Source of the DNA: an uncultured Prevotellaceae bacterium
GTDB lineage: Bacteria > Bacteroidota > Bacteroidia > Bacteroidales > Bacteroidaceae
Length of the DNA: 56,950 nucleotides
Direction of reading: 5' to 3'
Assembly (NCBI GenBank): GCA_902767775.1
Contig: CACXIP010000030.1
Span: forward strand, 498-57,447
Below, one piece after another: positions 32,713 to 42,189 of the stretch (its first letter is position 1; every line of letters begins with the position of its first letter). Both the position numbers and the translations under genes were made by a program. The notes below the pieces were generated by a model. That model was not told the DNA's origin. It made no database searches and saw only the letters and a program-made list of their open reading frames with translations.

Positions 32713-33744
32713 TTATCGGTATTTCTCAAGGTGCTCAATGAGCAATTCTACGAGGCGAGGGATGGCATATTCATCAATATCGCTCTCACGAATCCAGATG
32801 TAGTCAGGTGGCAGCATGGGACGAGAGACCGTTTCCCACAGATAGAAGTCCGCCCACAGAATGCGATGGGTAAGCACGTGTTTCACCCTTTGCTGAAGGA
32901 GCGTGAGCACCCCTGTGCTAAAGTCGATACCGCAGTCACCTGCCATGCCTTCACTTTGGGATTCCACAAGCAGCGGTTCCCACAGCCCCTGCCAGATGTC
33001 TCCCCCACCCCGTTGGTGAATCGCCACATCACCATTGCAGCGTATATAATAATATGTGAGGTATCGCTCACGCACCTTCATCTTCCTCAGTTTTACAGGC
33101 AATTCCTCCACCCTATGTTCCCTCCATGCCACACATGACTCAGCCAATGGACATTCCGTGCAATGGGGTGAACGAGGTGTGCACTGCATCGCCCCAAAGT
33201 CCATCATCGCCTGATTAAATGCTGAAGGTACGTCATGAGGAAGGAGGGATTGAGCAAGAGCAGCAAACTCCTTTTTCCCCTCGGAAGAGTTGATGGGCGT
33301 GTCGATGCCGAAATAGCGGGCAAGCACCCGATATACGTTGCCATCTACTGCCGCAACAGGAAGAGAGAAGGCGATGCTCCCTATGGCTGCCGCAGTGTAG
33401 TCGCCTACCCCTTTCAGACTTCGGATGCCTTCGTATGTAGTAGGGAATCCACCCATCTCTACGATTTGCCGCGCCGCCTGATGTAGATTGCGGGCACGTG
33501 AGTAATAGCCCAGTCCCTGCCACTCTCGCAGCACCTCATCCTCAGAAGCGTCAGCCAATTTTTCCACTGTAGGCCACCGGTTCATGAACCGTTCCCAATA
33601 TGCCCATCCCTGCTGGATGCGTGTCTGTTGGAGGATGACCTCTGACAACCAGATGGCATAAGGGTCGCGTGTGCCCCGCCATGGAAGTTCACGAGCATGG
33701 GTCTTGAACCAGCGAAGTAGAGAGGACGGCAGTTCTGAGTTCAT
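32713..33744 (-). CDS. mutY: A/G-specific adenine glycosylase
   Basis: A 343-aa base-excision-repair enzyme that removes adenine mispaired with 8-oxoguanine. Catalytic E35 (SEVILQQTRIQQ), the helix-hairpin-helix LKGVGDYTAAAIGSIAF, catalytic D134 (AAVDGNVYRVLAR), and the iron-sulfur ligands C188, C195, C198 and C204 are all present, followed by a C-terminal NUDIX-like 8-oxoG recognition domain. The ATG at 33744 places the protein at the usual length; in-frame codons up to 33864 cross the phoH promoter region. It is divergent from phoH. Confidence 0.94.
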   Translation of the reverse strand: MNSELPSSLLRWFKTHARELPWRGTRDPYAIWLSEVILQQTRIQQGWAYWERFMNRWPTVEKLADASEDEVLREWQGLGYYSRARNLHQAARQIVEMGGFPTTYEGIRSLKGVGDYTAAAIGSIAFSLPVAAVDGNVYRVLARYFGIDTPINSSEGKKEFAALAQSLLPHDVPSAFNQAMMDFGAMQCTPRSPHCTECPLAESCVAWREHRVEELPVKLRKMKVRERYLTYYYIRCNGDVAIHQRGGGDIWQGLWEPLLVESQSEGMAGDCGIDFSTGVLTLLQQRVKHVLTHRILWADFYLWETVSRPMLPPDYIWIRESDIDEYAIPRLVELLIEHLEKYR

Positions 33745-33807
33745 AGTTAACAATTGATTGTTTAGAGTTTTGAGTGAAACTCCCCAACTCCTTTTTGTCT
33801 GCTTTTG

Positions 33808-33857
33808 CAAAATTACTATAAAAAATAAAGATAATTGCAGAAATTTGCCTAATTTTG
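33808..33857. promoter_or_regulatory. Back-to-back -7 boxes of mutY and phoH
   Basis: TAATTTTG on the minus strand at 33808-33815 faces mutY; TAATTTTG on the plus strand at 33850-33857 faces phoH, 43 bp before its start. Neither has a clear TTTG -33 element at 17-23 bp, so confidence is moderate. Confidence 0.4.
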
Positions 33858-33900
33858 CAGCCAAATATCACACAGACTTTTACAGAACAACATACAGACA

Positions 33901-34860
33901 TTGATAGAGAAGCATATTGTACTTGAAGACATCGACCCCGTGGTATTCTACGGCATCAACAACGTTCACCTGCAAATGGTCAAATCGTTGTTCCCCAAGT
34001 TGCGCATTGTAGCAAGGGGCAATGTCATCAGGGTTCTCGGCGATGACGATGAGATGGAGCGCTTTGAGGACAACATTGAGGCGATGCGCAAACACGTTGA
34101 GCGTTTCAACACCATCAATGAGGAAGACATCCTCGACATTATCAAAGGGCGAAAGACAAAGGCCGAGAGTGTGAAGGGCGTGATTGTATACAGCATTTCC
34201 GGCCGTCCCATCAAGAGCCGGAGCGCCAACCAACAAGCACTCATCGACGCTTATGAGACTTGCGACATGGTTTTTGCTGAAGGTCCTGCCGGAACCGGCA
34301 AGACTTATCTAAGCATCGCCCTTGCCGTAAAAGCTTTGAAGGAGAAAACCGCCAAGAAGATTATCCTAAGCCGCCCTGCCGTGGAAGCAGGAGAGAAATT
34401 GGGCTTTCTTCCTGGCGACATGAAGGACAAGATAGACCCCTATCTACAACCCCTATATGATGCGCTTGAGGACATGATTCCCGCCAGTAAACTTCAGGAG
34501 ATGATGGAGAAGCGCATCATCCAGATAGCCCCCCTCGCATTTATGAGAGGACGCACACTCAGTGACGCCGTCGTCATCCTCGACGAGGCTCAGAACACCA
34601 CAGCAGCCCAGATACGTATGTTTCTCACCCGCATGGGTTGGAACACGAAGATGATTATCACCGGCGACCTGACCCAGATAGACCTTCCCCGCGGACAGCG
34701 CAGTGGCCTGAGCGAGGCCTTGGAGTTGCTGACCGACATCGAGGGCATCGGTTTTGTAAGGATGGACAAGAAAGATATTGTCCGCCACAAACTCGTCACC
34801 CGCATTGTCAATGCATATGAGACAGCCGACAGAGCCCACGGCAAGGAAGAAGCCTCATGA
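33901..34860 (+). CDS. phoH: PhoH family ATPase
   Basis: A 319-aa PhoH-like P-loop protein. The N-terminal KH-like part (about 10-75) is followed by the ATPase domain: Walker A EGPAGTGKT at 127-135, ILSRPAVEAGEKLGFLPGDM, Walker B DAVVILDEAQN, and the conserved TGDLTQIDLP and GIGFVRM segments. PhoH proteins are thought to act in RNA metabolism; the exact role is open. The start is TTG: the family N-terminus MIEKHIVLEDIDPVVFYGIN reads directly from it and no ATG is available. It is the first gene of a long plus-strand block. Confidence 0.93.
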   Translation: MIEKHIVLEDIDPVVFYGINNVHLQMVKSLFPKLRIVARGNVIRVLGDDDEMERFEDNIEAMRKHVERFNTINEEDILDIIKGRKTKAESVKGVIVYSISGRPIKSRSANQQALIDAYETCDMVFAEGPAGTGKTYLSIALAVKALKEKTAKKIILSRPAVEAGEKLGFLPGDMKDKIDPYLQPLYDALEDMIPASKLQEMMEKRIIQIAPLAFMRGRTLSDAVVILDEAQNTTAAQIRMFLTRMGWNTKMIITGDLTQIDLPRGQRSGLSEALELLTDIEGIGFVRMDKKDIVRHKLVTRIVNAYETADRAHGKEEAS

Positions 34861-34892
34861 CATCAAACAACAATCCAATACAAGAATAAAAG

Positions 34893-35843
34893 ATGAAAGC
34901 ATTAACCAGAACAGACTTTTCGTTTGCAGGACAAACCAGTGTTTACCATGGCAAGGTACGTGATGTTTACACCATCAATGACGACTTGATGGTGATGGTA
35001 GCCACCGACCGCATTTCTGCTTTCGATGTGATTCTGCCCAAGGGCATTCCTTTCAAAGGCCAGGTCCTCAATCAGATTGCCGCCAAATTTCTTGACAGCA
35101 CAAGTGACATCTGCCCCAACTGGAAGTTGGGCACCCCCGACCCGATGGTGACCGTGGGTTTGAAATGTGAGGGATTCCGTGTGGAGATGATTATCCGCTC
35201 CATCCTTACAGGTTCGGCATGGCGCGCCTACAAAGACGGTTGCCGCGAATTGTGTGGGGTGGCATTGCCCGACGGAATGGTGGAGAACCAACGTTTCCCT
35301 GAGCCCATCATCACCCCCACGACCAAGGCTGACGAAGGTCATGACATGAACATCTCCCGTGAGGAGATAATCAGTCAGGGACTGGTGTCCGCAGAGGACT
35401 ATGCCGTAATGGAAGACTACACACGTCGTCTGTTCGCACGCGGTCAGGAGATAGCTGCCCGCCACGGACTCATCCTGGTGGATACCAAATATGAGTTTGG
35501 CAAGCGTGACGGCAAAGTATATCTCATCGATGAGATTCATACTCCCGACAGTAGCCGCTATTTCTATGCCGATGGCTACGAGGAGAAACTCGCCGCCGGC
35601 GAGCCCCAGCGCCAACTCTCCAAGGAATTTGTCCGCCAATGGCTTATTGAACACGGTTTCATGAACGAACCGGGTCAGACGATGCCCGTCATCACCGACG
35701 AATATGCAGAGAGCGTGAGTGAGCGATATATTGAACTCTATGAGCACATCACCGGCGAGACCTTCGTCAAGAGTGCTTCCGACGGCGACTTAGCCGCCCG
35801 CATTGAGAAGAATGTGAGCGATTATCTGGCCACCCTCCGATAG
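34893..35843 (+). CDS. purC: Phosphoribosylaminoimidazole-succinocarboxamide synthase
   Basis: A 316-aa SAICAR synthetase of the long (type I) form, which joins aspartate to CAIR with ATP in purine synthesis. Recognisable parts: [74 protein letters not shown] (metal and substrate site). It begins 32 bp after phoH and ends 1 bp before menG. Another purine gene, purM, lies further along the same block. Confidence 0.96.
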   Translation: MKALTRTDFSFAGQTSVYHGKVRDVYTINDDLMVMVATDRISAFDVILPKGIPFKGQVLNQIAAKFLDSTSDICPNWKLGTPDPMVTVGLKCEGFRVEMIIRSILTGSAWRAYKDGCRELCGVALPDGMVENQRFPEPIITPTTKADEGHDMNISREEIISQGLVSAEDYAVMEDYTRRLFARGQEIAARHGLILVDTKYEFGKRDGKVYLIDEIHTPDSSRYFYADGYEEKLAAGEPQRQLSKEFVRQWLIEHGFMNEPGQTMPVITDEYAESVSERYIELYEHITGETFVKSASDGDLAARIEKNVSDYLATLR

Positions 35844-35844
35844 G

Positions 35845-36579
35845 ATGTACGAACAAGAGAAAATCAAGCCCTACGATGAGGGTGGTGCTAAAGGTGAACA
35901 AGTCGAACAAATGTTTGACGCCATCGCCTCGCGTTACGACACCCTCAACCACTGGATGTCGTTGGACATCGACCGCAGTTGGCGTCGGAAAGCCATCAAT
36001 CAGTTGGCACCATTCTCACCCAAGGAGATTCTTGACATTGCCACCGGAACAGGTGACTTCGCCATCCAGACTGCCAAGATGCTACACCCCATCAGACTGG
36101 TGGGAGCCGACATCTCGGAAGGCATGATGAAAGTGGGTCGAGAAAAAGTGGCCCGTGAGCATTTGGACAGCATCATCTCGTTTGCCAAAGAAGACTGTAT
36201 GCAGTTGTCGTACGCCGATGAGAGTTTCGACGCCGTTACTGCAGCCTTCGGCATCCGCAACTTCGCTGACCTCGACCAAGGGTTGAGAGAGATGTGCCGT
36301 GTACTTCGTCCCGGAGGGCATCTTAGTGTTGTGGAACTCACCCACCCCACACGCTTCCCGATGAAGCAACTGTTCAAAATCTACAGCCACACCATCCTTC
36401 CCATATATGGCAGGTTGGTATCCAAAGACAAAAGAGCCTACAGCTATCTGACCGCCACCATCGAGGCATTCCCTCAGGGAGAGGAGATGATGAACATTCT
36501 CCGGAAAGCCGGTTTCAAGTCCGCCTCCTTCAAACGGCTCACCTTTGGCATCTGCACAATGTATTTGGCGGAGAAGTGA
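35845..36579 (+). CDS. menG: Demethylmenaquinone methyltransferase
   Basis: A 244-aa class I methyltransferase of the UbiE/MenG family, the last step of menaquinone synthesis, using S-adenosylmethionine. Motifs: [29 protein letters not shown], the SAM site [45 protein letters not shown] and [28 protein letters not shown]. It starts one base after the purC stop. The TGA stop (36577-36579) lies in purine-rich sequence that runs straight into a heptamer array. Confidence 0.95.
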   Translation: MYEQEKIKPYDEGGAKGEQVEQMFDAIASRYDTLNHWMSLDIDRSWRRKAINQLAPFSPKEILDIATGTGDFAIQTAKMLHPIRLVGADISEGMMKVGREKVAREHLDSIISFAKEDCMQLSYADESFDAVTAAFGIRNFADLDQGLREMCRVLRPGGHLSVVELTHPTRFPMKQLFKIYSHTILPIYGRLVSKDKRAYSYLTATIEAFPQGEEMMNILRKAGFKSASFKRLTFGICTMYLAEK

Positions 36580-36580
36580 G

Positions 36581-36650
36581 AAGAAAGAGGTGAGAAGTGA
36601 GGGGTGAGAGGTGTGAGGTGAGAGGTGTGAGGTGAGAGGTGTGAGGTGAG
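36581..36650 (+). repeat. Ten-unit heptamer array after the menG stop codon
   Basis: Units AAGAAAG, AGGTGAG, AAGTGAG, GGGTGAG, then AGGTGTG and AGGTGAG alternating three times. The same AGGTGAG/AAGTGAG/GGGTGAG units make the array at 6203-6286. Confidence 0.92.
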
Positions 36651-36715
36651 AGAATGATGTATAAAATAAGGACGTGATGCAACGCGACCGTTAAGATAAC
36701 AATATATACTGACAA

Positions 36716-37459
36716 ATGGAAAAATACGGACTGATAGGATATCCTCTTGGGCACTCGTTCTCCATCGGATATTTCAATGAGAAATTCCAAAACGAAGGCA
36801 TTGATGCCGAGTATGTGAATTTTGAGATTCCCCAGATAGACATGTTGTCTGAGGTGATTGCCTCCAACCCTGATTTGGTGGGGCTCAACGTGACCATCCC
36901 TTACAAGGAGAAAGTCATCAGCTACCTCGACTATGTTAGTCCTGAGGCCCGCACCATAGGTGCTGTCAACGTCATCAGCGTCATCCACAAAAACAAACGT
37001 GTCATCCTGAAGGGATACAACAGCGATGTGATTGGTTTCACAAAGAGCATCAAGCCCATGCTGGAACCCTTTCACAAGAAGGCTCTGATACTTGGAACTG
37101 GCGGTGCCTCCAAGGCAATCAATTATGGGCTGCGCTCACTGGGGCTGGAGACCGTTTTTGTCAGCCGTTTCGACCGTCCCGGCACCATCCGTTACGACCG
37201 CATCACTCCTGACGACATCCATGAGTACAATGTGATAGTAAACTGCACGCCCTGCGGTATGTTTCCCCACACCAATGAATGCCCCCTGCTGCCCTACGAG
37301 GCGATGGACAGCCACAACCTGCTATACGACCTCATCTACAACCCCGACGAAACCATGTTCATGCACAAGGGAGCAGAGCACGGAGCCACCGTGGTTAACG
37401 GTCTTGAAATGCTGTTGCTGCAAGCCTTCGCAAGTTGGGAGTTTTGGCATAACAGGTGA
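36716..37459 (+). CDS. aroE: Shikimate dehydrogenase
   Basis: A 247-aa NADP-dependent enzyme of aromatic amino-acid synthesis. The substrate site is GLIGYPLGHSFS, NVTIPYKEKV with catalytic K64, and GYNSDVIGF with D104; the NADP site is LILGTGGASKAINYGL; and the C-terminal NGLEMLLLQAFASWEFW is typical. It is slightly short compared with the E. coli enzyme (272 aa), as Bacteroidetes members are. It is framed by tandem-repeat arrays on both sides (36581-36650 and 37468-37534). Confidence 0.95.
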   Translation: MEKYGLIGYPLGHSFSIGYFNEKFQNEGIDAEYVNFEIPQIDMLSEVIASNPDLVGLNVTIPYKEKVISYLDYVSPEARTIGAVNVISVIHKNKRVILKGYNSDVIGFTKSIKPMLEPFHKKALILGTGGASKAINYGLRSLGLETVFVSRFDRPGTIRYDRITPDDIHEYNVIVNCTPCGMFPHTNECPLLPYEAMDSHNLLYDLIYNPDETMFMHKGAEHGATVVNGLEMLLLQAFASWEFWHNR

Positions 37460-37467
37460 TTTTTATA

Positions 37468-37534
37468 CCGGAAAGACCGGAAAATCCGGAAAGTCCGGAA
37501 TATCCGGAATATCCGGAAAGTCCGGAAATACCGG
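37468..37534 (+). repeat. Seven-unit nonamer array between aroE and purM
   Basis: CCGGAAAGA, CCGGAAAAT, CCGGAAAGT, CCGGAATAT twice, CCGGAAAGT, CCGGAAATA and a terminal CCGG. It starts 8 bp after the aroE stop. Most junctions form TCCGGA, which is self-complementary, so neighbouring units can pair into small hairpins. Confidence 0.93.
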
Positions 37535-37560
37535 GAAAAAACAAAACCAAAAAATAAGAA

Positions 37561-38736
37561 ATGGAATCAAACAAGAGCAACCGCTATATGATGCGCGGCG
37601 TGTCGGCAGCCAAGGAAGATGTACACAGCGCTATCAAGAACATCGACAAGGGGCTTTATCCGCAGGCATTCTGCAAGATTATCCCCGACATTCTTGGCGG
37701 CGACTCCGACTATTGCAACATCATGCATGCCGACGGAGCTGGTACGAAGTCTTCTCTCGCCTATATGTATTGGAAAGAGACCGGCGACCTAAGTGTTTGG
37801 AAAGGCATTGCCCAAGACGCCATCGTGATGAACACCGACGACCTGCTCTGTGTGGGAGCAGTTGACAATATTTTGGTTTCCAGCACGATAGGCCGCAACA
37901 AAAATCTCATCCCCGGCGAGGTGATATCAGCCATCATCAACGGTACCGATGAACTGTTGGCAGAGATGCGCGAGATGGGTATCGGCATCTGGCCTACTGG
38001 TGGTGAAACCGCCGATGTGGGCGACCTGGTGCGTACCATTATCGTTGACTCCACCGTCACTTGCCGCATGAAGCGCAGTGATGTCATCGACAATGCCAAC
38101 ATCCAACCAGGCGACGTCATCGTTGGGCTCTCCTCCACAGGACAAGCCACCTATGAACACACATACAACGGCGGCATGGGAAGCAATGGTCTGACCTCTG
38201 CCCGCCACGACGTGTTTTCCAAATATCTCGCAGAACGATTCCCAGAGAGTTATGACCCTGCCGTTCCCGATGAGTTGGTGTACAGCGGCATCAAGCGACT
38301 GACCGATGCCGTAGAAGGTGTGCCCCTTGATGCGGGACGTCTGGTGCTCTCCCCCACCCGCACCTATGCCCCCGTCATCAAGCGCATTCTCGACCTTCAC
38401 CGCGCCGACATCCACGGAATGGTACACTGTACAGGCGGTGCCCAGACCAAGGTACTTCATTTCGTGGGTGACAACTGCCATGTGGTGAAGGACAACCTCT
38501 TTGATGTACCTCCCCTTTTCCGCCTGATTCAGGAAGCCAGCGGCACTGATTGGCGTGAGATGTATCAGGTATTCAACATGGGTCACCGCATGGAAATCTA
38601 CGTTGATTCTGAAATGGCTGATGCCATCATCGCCATCTCCAAGTCATTTGGCATCGATGCTCAGGTGGTGGGGCACATCGAAGAAGGCCCAAAAAGTCTT
38701 ACGATTCGGTCAGTGTACGGAGAATTCAACTATTAA
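37561..38736 (+). CDS. purM: Phosphoribosylformylglycinamidine cyclo-ligase (AIR synthase)
   Basis: A 391-aa PurM-family enzyme that closes the imidazole ring in purine synthesis with ATP. Family parts: HADGAGTKSSLAYMYWKETGDLSVWKGIAQDAIVMNTDDLLCVGA, GIGIWPTGGETADVGD, VIVGLSSTGQATYEHTYNGGMGSNGLTSARHDVF and GMVHCTGGAQTKVL. It is about 45 residues longer than E. coli PurM, the usual Bacteroidetes form. It is the second purine gene of this block. Confidence 0.94.
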   Translation: MESNKSNRYMMRGVSAAKEDVHSAIKNIDKGLYPQAFCKIIPDILGGDSDYCNIMHADGAGTKSSLAYMYWKETGDLSVWKGIAQDAIVMNTDDLLCVGAVDNILVSSTIGRNKNLIPGEVISAIINGTDELLAEMREMGIGIWPTGGETADVGDLVRTIIVDSTVTCRMKRSDVIDNANIQPGDVIVGLSSTGQATYEHTYNGGMGSNGLTSARHDVFSKYLAERFPESYDPAVPDELVYSGIKRLTDAVEGVPLDAGRLVLSPTRTYAPVIKRILDLHRADIHGMVHCTGGAQTKVLHFVGDNCHVVKDNLFDVPPLFRLIQEASGTDWREMYQVFNMGHRMEIYVDSEMADAIIAISKSFGIDAQVVGHIEEGPKSLTIRSVYGEFNY

Positions 38737-38752
38737 AAAGCGAACAAGTCTT

Positions 38753-38929
38753 ATGAAACGCTTCACCCTTTTCATATTTATTGGCAGTGTTATACTATTG
38801 ATAGTCAGTCTATTCCTGATATACTACAATTGGAGCCATGATTTATCCATATGGAGTCATGTCCTTGAAAGCATCGCCATGTTTGCCGTAGCTTATTCAA
38901 CATACCATTCATACAAGAAATACAAATAA
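38753..38929 (+). CDS. 58-aa small membrane protein
   Basis: ATG at 38753, TAA at 38927-38929, immediately followed by the prfA ATG at 38930 with no base between. The peptide has one strong membrane helix (FTLFIFIGSVILLIVSLFLIY), a short polar loop (NWSHDLSIWSH) and a weaker hydrophobic part (VLESIAMFAVAYS), then a basic tail (YHSYKKYK). No family is recognised. The clean fit between purM and prfA and the typical membrane pattern favour a real gene. Confidence 0.65.
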   Translation: MKRFTLFIFIGSVILLIVSLFLIYYNWSHDLSIWSHVLESIAMFAVAYSTYHSYKKYK

Positions 38930-40039
38930 ATGGACAACAACACCATACTTCAAAAGCTTGATGGGTTGGAGGCACGTTTTGAGGAAGTCTCCACCCTCAT
39001 TACCGACCCCGACGTCATCGCCGACCAGCAGCGCTTTGTGAAACTCACGAAAGAGTACAAAGACCTGAGCGACATCATGGATGCCCGCAAGCGCTACATC
39101 GCCTGTCTGACCACCATCAAAGAAGCCAAGGACATCATCGCCAACGAGAGCGACCCCGACATGCGCGAGATGGCCCGCGAGGAATTGGCACTGAACGAGG
39201 AACTCCAACCCAAGTTGGAAGAGGAAATCAAGCTTGCCTTGGTGCCCAAAGACCCTGAGGATGCCAAGAATGTGCAGATGGAGATCCGCGCCGGAACGGG
39301 TGGCGACGAAGCTTGTCTCTTCGCTGGTGACCTGTTCCAGATGTACAAGCGCTTCTGCGACTCCAAGGGATGGAAACTCTCCGTCACCAGTGTCAGCGAA
39401 GGAGCCGTCGGCGGCTATAAAGAGATAGACTTCGCCGTGAGCGGAGCCGATGTCTATGGCACCCTGAAATACGAATCAGGCGTTCACCGCGTGCAGCGTG
39501 TTCCCGCCACAGAAACCCAAGGCCGCATGCATACCTCCGCCGCCACCGTGGCTGTATTGCCCGAGGCCGACAAGTTTGAGGTGAACATTAACGAGGGTGA
39601 AATCAAGTGGGACACCTTCCGTTCGAGCGGTGCTGGCGGTCAGAATGTGAACAAAGTGGAATCTGGTGTCCGCCTTCGCTATATGTGGAAAAACCCCAAC
39701 ACCGGCGAGACCGAGGAAATCCTCATTGAGTGTACAGAGACCCGCGACCAGCCCAAAAACAAGGAGCGTGCCCTCTCGCGCCTCTATACCTTCATTTACG
39801 ACAAGGAGCACCAGAAATACATGGACGACATCGCCTCGCGCCGCAAGAGTCTTGTATCCACCGGTGACCGCTCCGCCAAAATCCGGACCTATAACTTCCC
39901 TCAGGGCCGTGTCACTGACCACCGCATCGGCTACACCACACATGACCTGCAAGGATTCCTCGGTGGCAACATCCAAGACATGATTGATGCCCTCACCGTG
40001 GCAGAGAACGCTGAGCGAATGAAGGAAAGCGAACTTTAA
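38930..40039 (+). CDS. prfA: Peptide chain release factor 1
   Basis: A 369-aa class I release factor. The PxT codon-recognition tripeptide is PAT at 192-194 (VPATETQGRMHTSA), which marks RF1 (UAA/UAG) rather than RF2 (SPF). The GGQ motif is at 236-238 (SSGAGGQNVNKVESGVRL), where Gln is methylated by PrmC in relatives. No programmed frameshift is present or expected for RF1. It abuts the 58-aa membrane-protein gene. Confidence 0.96.
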   Translation: MDNNTILQKLDGLEARFEEVSTLITDPDVIADQQRFVKLTKEYKDLSDIMDARKRYIACLTTIKEAKDIIANESDPDMREMAREELALNEELQPKLEEEIKLALVPKDPEDAKNVQMEIRAGTGGDEACLFAGDLFQMYKRFCDSKGWKLSVTSVSEGAVGGYKEIDFAVSGADVYGTLKYESGVHRVQRVPATETQGRMHTSAATVAVLPEADKFEVNINEGEIKWDTFRSSGAGGQNVNKVESGVRLRYMWKNPNTGETEEILIECTETRDQPKNKERALSRLYTFIYDKEHQKYMDDIASRRKSLVSTGDRSAKIRTYNFPQGRVTDHRIGYTTHDLQGFLGGNIQDMIDALTVAENAERMKESEL

Positions 40040-40073
40040 AAGAAAAGCAACAAGTTGACCAAACACAACGATT

Positions 40074-40901
40074 ATGACAAGAAAAGAACTCGTACACCAA
40101 ATTATCAGCAAGCGCTCATTCCTCTGTGTCGGTCTTGACACCGACATCAAGAAGATTCCCAAGCATCTGCTGACGGAAGCATCACCGCTGTTTGTGTTCA
40201 ATAAAGCCATCATCGATGCCACCGCCCCCTATTGCATTGCCTACAAACCCAATCTCGCTTTCTATGAGAGTCTGGGCGTGAGTGGTATGGCAGCCTTTGA
40301 GCGCACGGTAAGGTATATTCGCAAATACTATCCCAGCCATTTCATTATTGCCGATGCCAAGCGCGGCGACATCGGCAACACTTCTGCAATGTATGCCCGC
40401 ACTTTTTTTGAGGAATTCGACATCGACGCGCTGACCGTTGCACCCTATATGGGAGAGGACAGCGTAACCCCATTCCTGAGTTACGACGGCAAGTGGGTCA
40501 TCCTGCTCGCCCTGACCAGCAACCGCGGTTCGTCCGACTTCCAACTGATGGAAAGCAAAGACGGTGAGAGGCTCTTTGAGCGCGTGCTCCGCATCTCGCA
40601 ACAATGGGCGGATACCGACAAGATGATGTATGTGGTGGGAGCCACTCAGGGAAAGAAATTTGAGGAAATCCGCCGTCTTGTCCCCGACCATTTCCTCCTT
40701 GTGCCCGGAGTTGGTGCTCAGGGAGGCAGTCTGCATGAGGTATGCCAATATGGCATGACATCCGAATGCGGACTGATAGTGAACTCCTCACGAGGCATCA
40801 TCTATGCCAGCAACGGTGAGGACTTCGCCGAGGCAGCAGGCACTGCCGCTCATACCCTCCAGCAGGAAATGGCCGCCGAACTCGATGCTTTTGGCATCTG
40901 A
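40074..40901 (+). CDS. pyrF: Orotidine 5'-phosphate decarboxylase, type 2
   Basis: A 275-aa enzyme that makes UMP from OMP. The active-site lysine motif is [29 protein letters not shown] at the N-terminus and [15 protein letters not shown] and [13 protein letters not shown] at the phosphate site complete the type 2 (long, mycobacterial/Bacteroidetes) pattern. It starts 34 bp after prfA. Confidence 0.96.
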   Translation: MTRKELVHQIISKRSFLCVGLDTDIKKIPKHLLTEASPLFVFNKAIIDATAPYCIAYKPNLAFYESLGVSGMAAFERTVRYIRKYYPSHFIIADAKRGDIGNTSAMYARTFFEEFDIDALTVAPYMGEDSVTPFLSYDGKWVILLALTSNRGSSDFQLMESKDGERLFERVLRISQQWADTDKMMYVVGATQGKKFEEIRRLVPDHFLLVPGVGAQGGSLHEVCQYGMTSECGLIVNSSRGIIYASNGEDFAEAAGTAAHTLQQEMAAELDAFGI

Positions 40902-40929
40902 CGGCCGAAGTGAAACGAAAACCAATCAC

Positions 40930-42150
40930 ATGACAGACGGCAAGATCATCAATGACCCTGTATTTGGGTTCATCAAAATCCCTGGCGGCACGCTGATGGA
41001 CATTGTGGACCATCCGCTGATGCAGCGGTTGCGCCAGATTAAGCAGGTGGGACTGGCGTCAGTTGTCTATCCCGGTGCGCAGCACACTCGTTTTCAGCAC
41101 TCCCTTGGAGCCTATTACCTGATGAGTGAGGCAGTGCTGTCGCTCACCCAGAAAGGCATTTTTATTTTTGACAGCGAGGCCGAGGCCGTCATGGCAGCCA
41201 TTTTGCTTCACGACATCGGCCATGGCCCCTACTCCCATGTTCTTGAGCACACATTGGTCGACGGCGTCTCACACGAAGATGTGTCGCTGATGATGATGGA
41301 GCAAATCAACCGTGAGATGGGTGGTCGGCTCAACCTTGCCCTCAGCATCTTCAAAAACGACTACCCCAAGCGCTTTCTTCATCAACTCATCAGCAGCCAG
41401 CTCGACATGGACCGCCTCGACTATCTCCGCAGAGACAGTTTTTTTACAGGCGTGACCGAGGGAAACATCGGCAGTGCGCGTATCATCAAAATGCTCAACG
41501 TGGTGGACGACCAGCTGGTCGTGGAGTCGAAAGGAATTTACTCCATTGAGAACTACCTCACATCCCGTCGTCTGATGTACTGGCAGGTATATCTCCATAA
41601 GACTACTGTAGCCACAGAGAAGATGCTGGTCAACCTCCTGCTGCGCGCCAAGCACATGATGCAGGAAGGCAGAGACTTGTTTGCCACCCCATCACTGAAG
41701 TATTTCCTTCAGCACCACATCGATGCCGCCTATTTCGCAGAGCATCCCGAGGCATTGGAGAACTACGGCAAACTTGACGACACCGACATCCACTGCTCCA
41801 TCAAGGAATGGGCAAACAGCGATGATGCCGTGCTGTCGCTCCTGGCACGCAATGTCATTGCCCGCCGCCCCTTCAAGGTGGAGATTCACGACACACCCAT
41901 TACCGATTCGCGCATAGCAGAGATAGAAGACATGCTGATGGAAAAGACAGGAGTGAACCGCGAGGATGTGCGCTATCTCTATCAAGTAAGCACTATTTCC
42001 AAGGACATGTATGACGTCAACGATGACCACATCACCATCCTTTACAAGGACGGCACAATGAAAGATATCGCCGAGGCGTCAGAAATCCTCAATGTATCCT
42101 TACTTTCCAAAAAAATACGCAAATATTACCTTTGCTATCATAGAATGTGA
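40930..42150 (+). CDS. HD-domain phosphohydrolase (dNTPase-like)
   Basis: A 406-aa metal-dependent phosphohydrolase. The HD superfamily metal ligands are H57 (TRFQHSLGAYYL), H94-D95 (LLHDIGHGPYSHVLEH) and the Asp of SSQLDMDRLDYLRRD, the pattern of the SAMHD1/dGTPase-like group found in many bacteria. It probably cleaves a deoxynucleoside triphosphate or a related nucleotide; this is inference. The ATG at 40930 follows the pyrF end; a start at 40804 would overlap pyrF in another frame without family support. Its last codons contain a TACCTTTG sequence. Confidence 0.85.
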   Translation: MTDGKIINDPVFGFIKIPGGTLMDIVDHPLMQRLRQIKQVGLASVVYPGAQHTRFQHSLGAYYLMSEAVLSLTQKGIFIFDSEAEAVMAAILLHDIGHGPYSHVLEHTLVDGVSHEDVSLMMMEQINREMGGRLNLALSIFKNDYPKRFLHQLISSQLDMDRLDYLRRDSFFTGVTEGNIGSARIIKMLNVVDDQLVVESKGIYSIENYLTSRRLMYWQVYLHKTTVATEKMLVNLLLRAKHMMQEGRDLFATPSLKYFLQHHIDAAYFAEHPEALENYGKLDDTDIHCSIKEWANSDDAVLSLLARNVIARRPFKVEIHDTPITDSRIAEIEDMLMEKTGVNREDVRYLYQVSTISKDMYDVNDDHITILYKDGTMKDIAEASEILNVSLLSKKIRKYYLCYHRM

Positions 42151-42161
42151 AAAAAAAGTAG

Positions 42162-42169
42162 TAACTTTG
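42162..42169 (+). promoter_or_regulatory. Predicted -7 box upstream of lpxD
   Basis: TAACTTTG 21 bp before the lpxD ATG. A TTTG at 42131-42134 is 27 bp upstream, somewhat far for the consensus. It suggests that the lipid A genes have their own promoter within the long block. Confidence 0.4.
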
Positions 42170-42189
42170 CACACTAAGGCAATACAACA

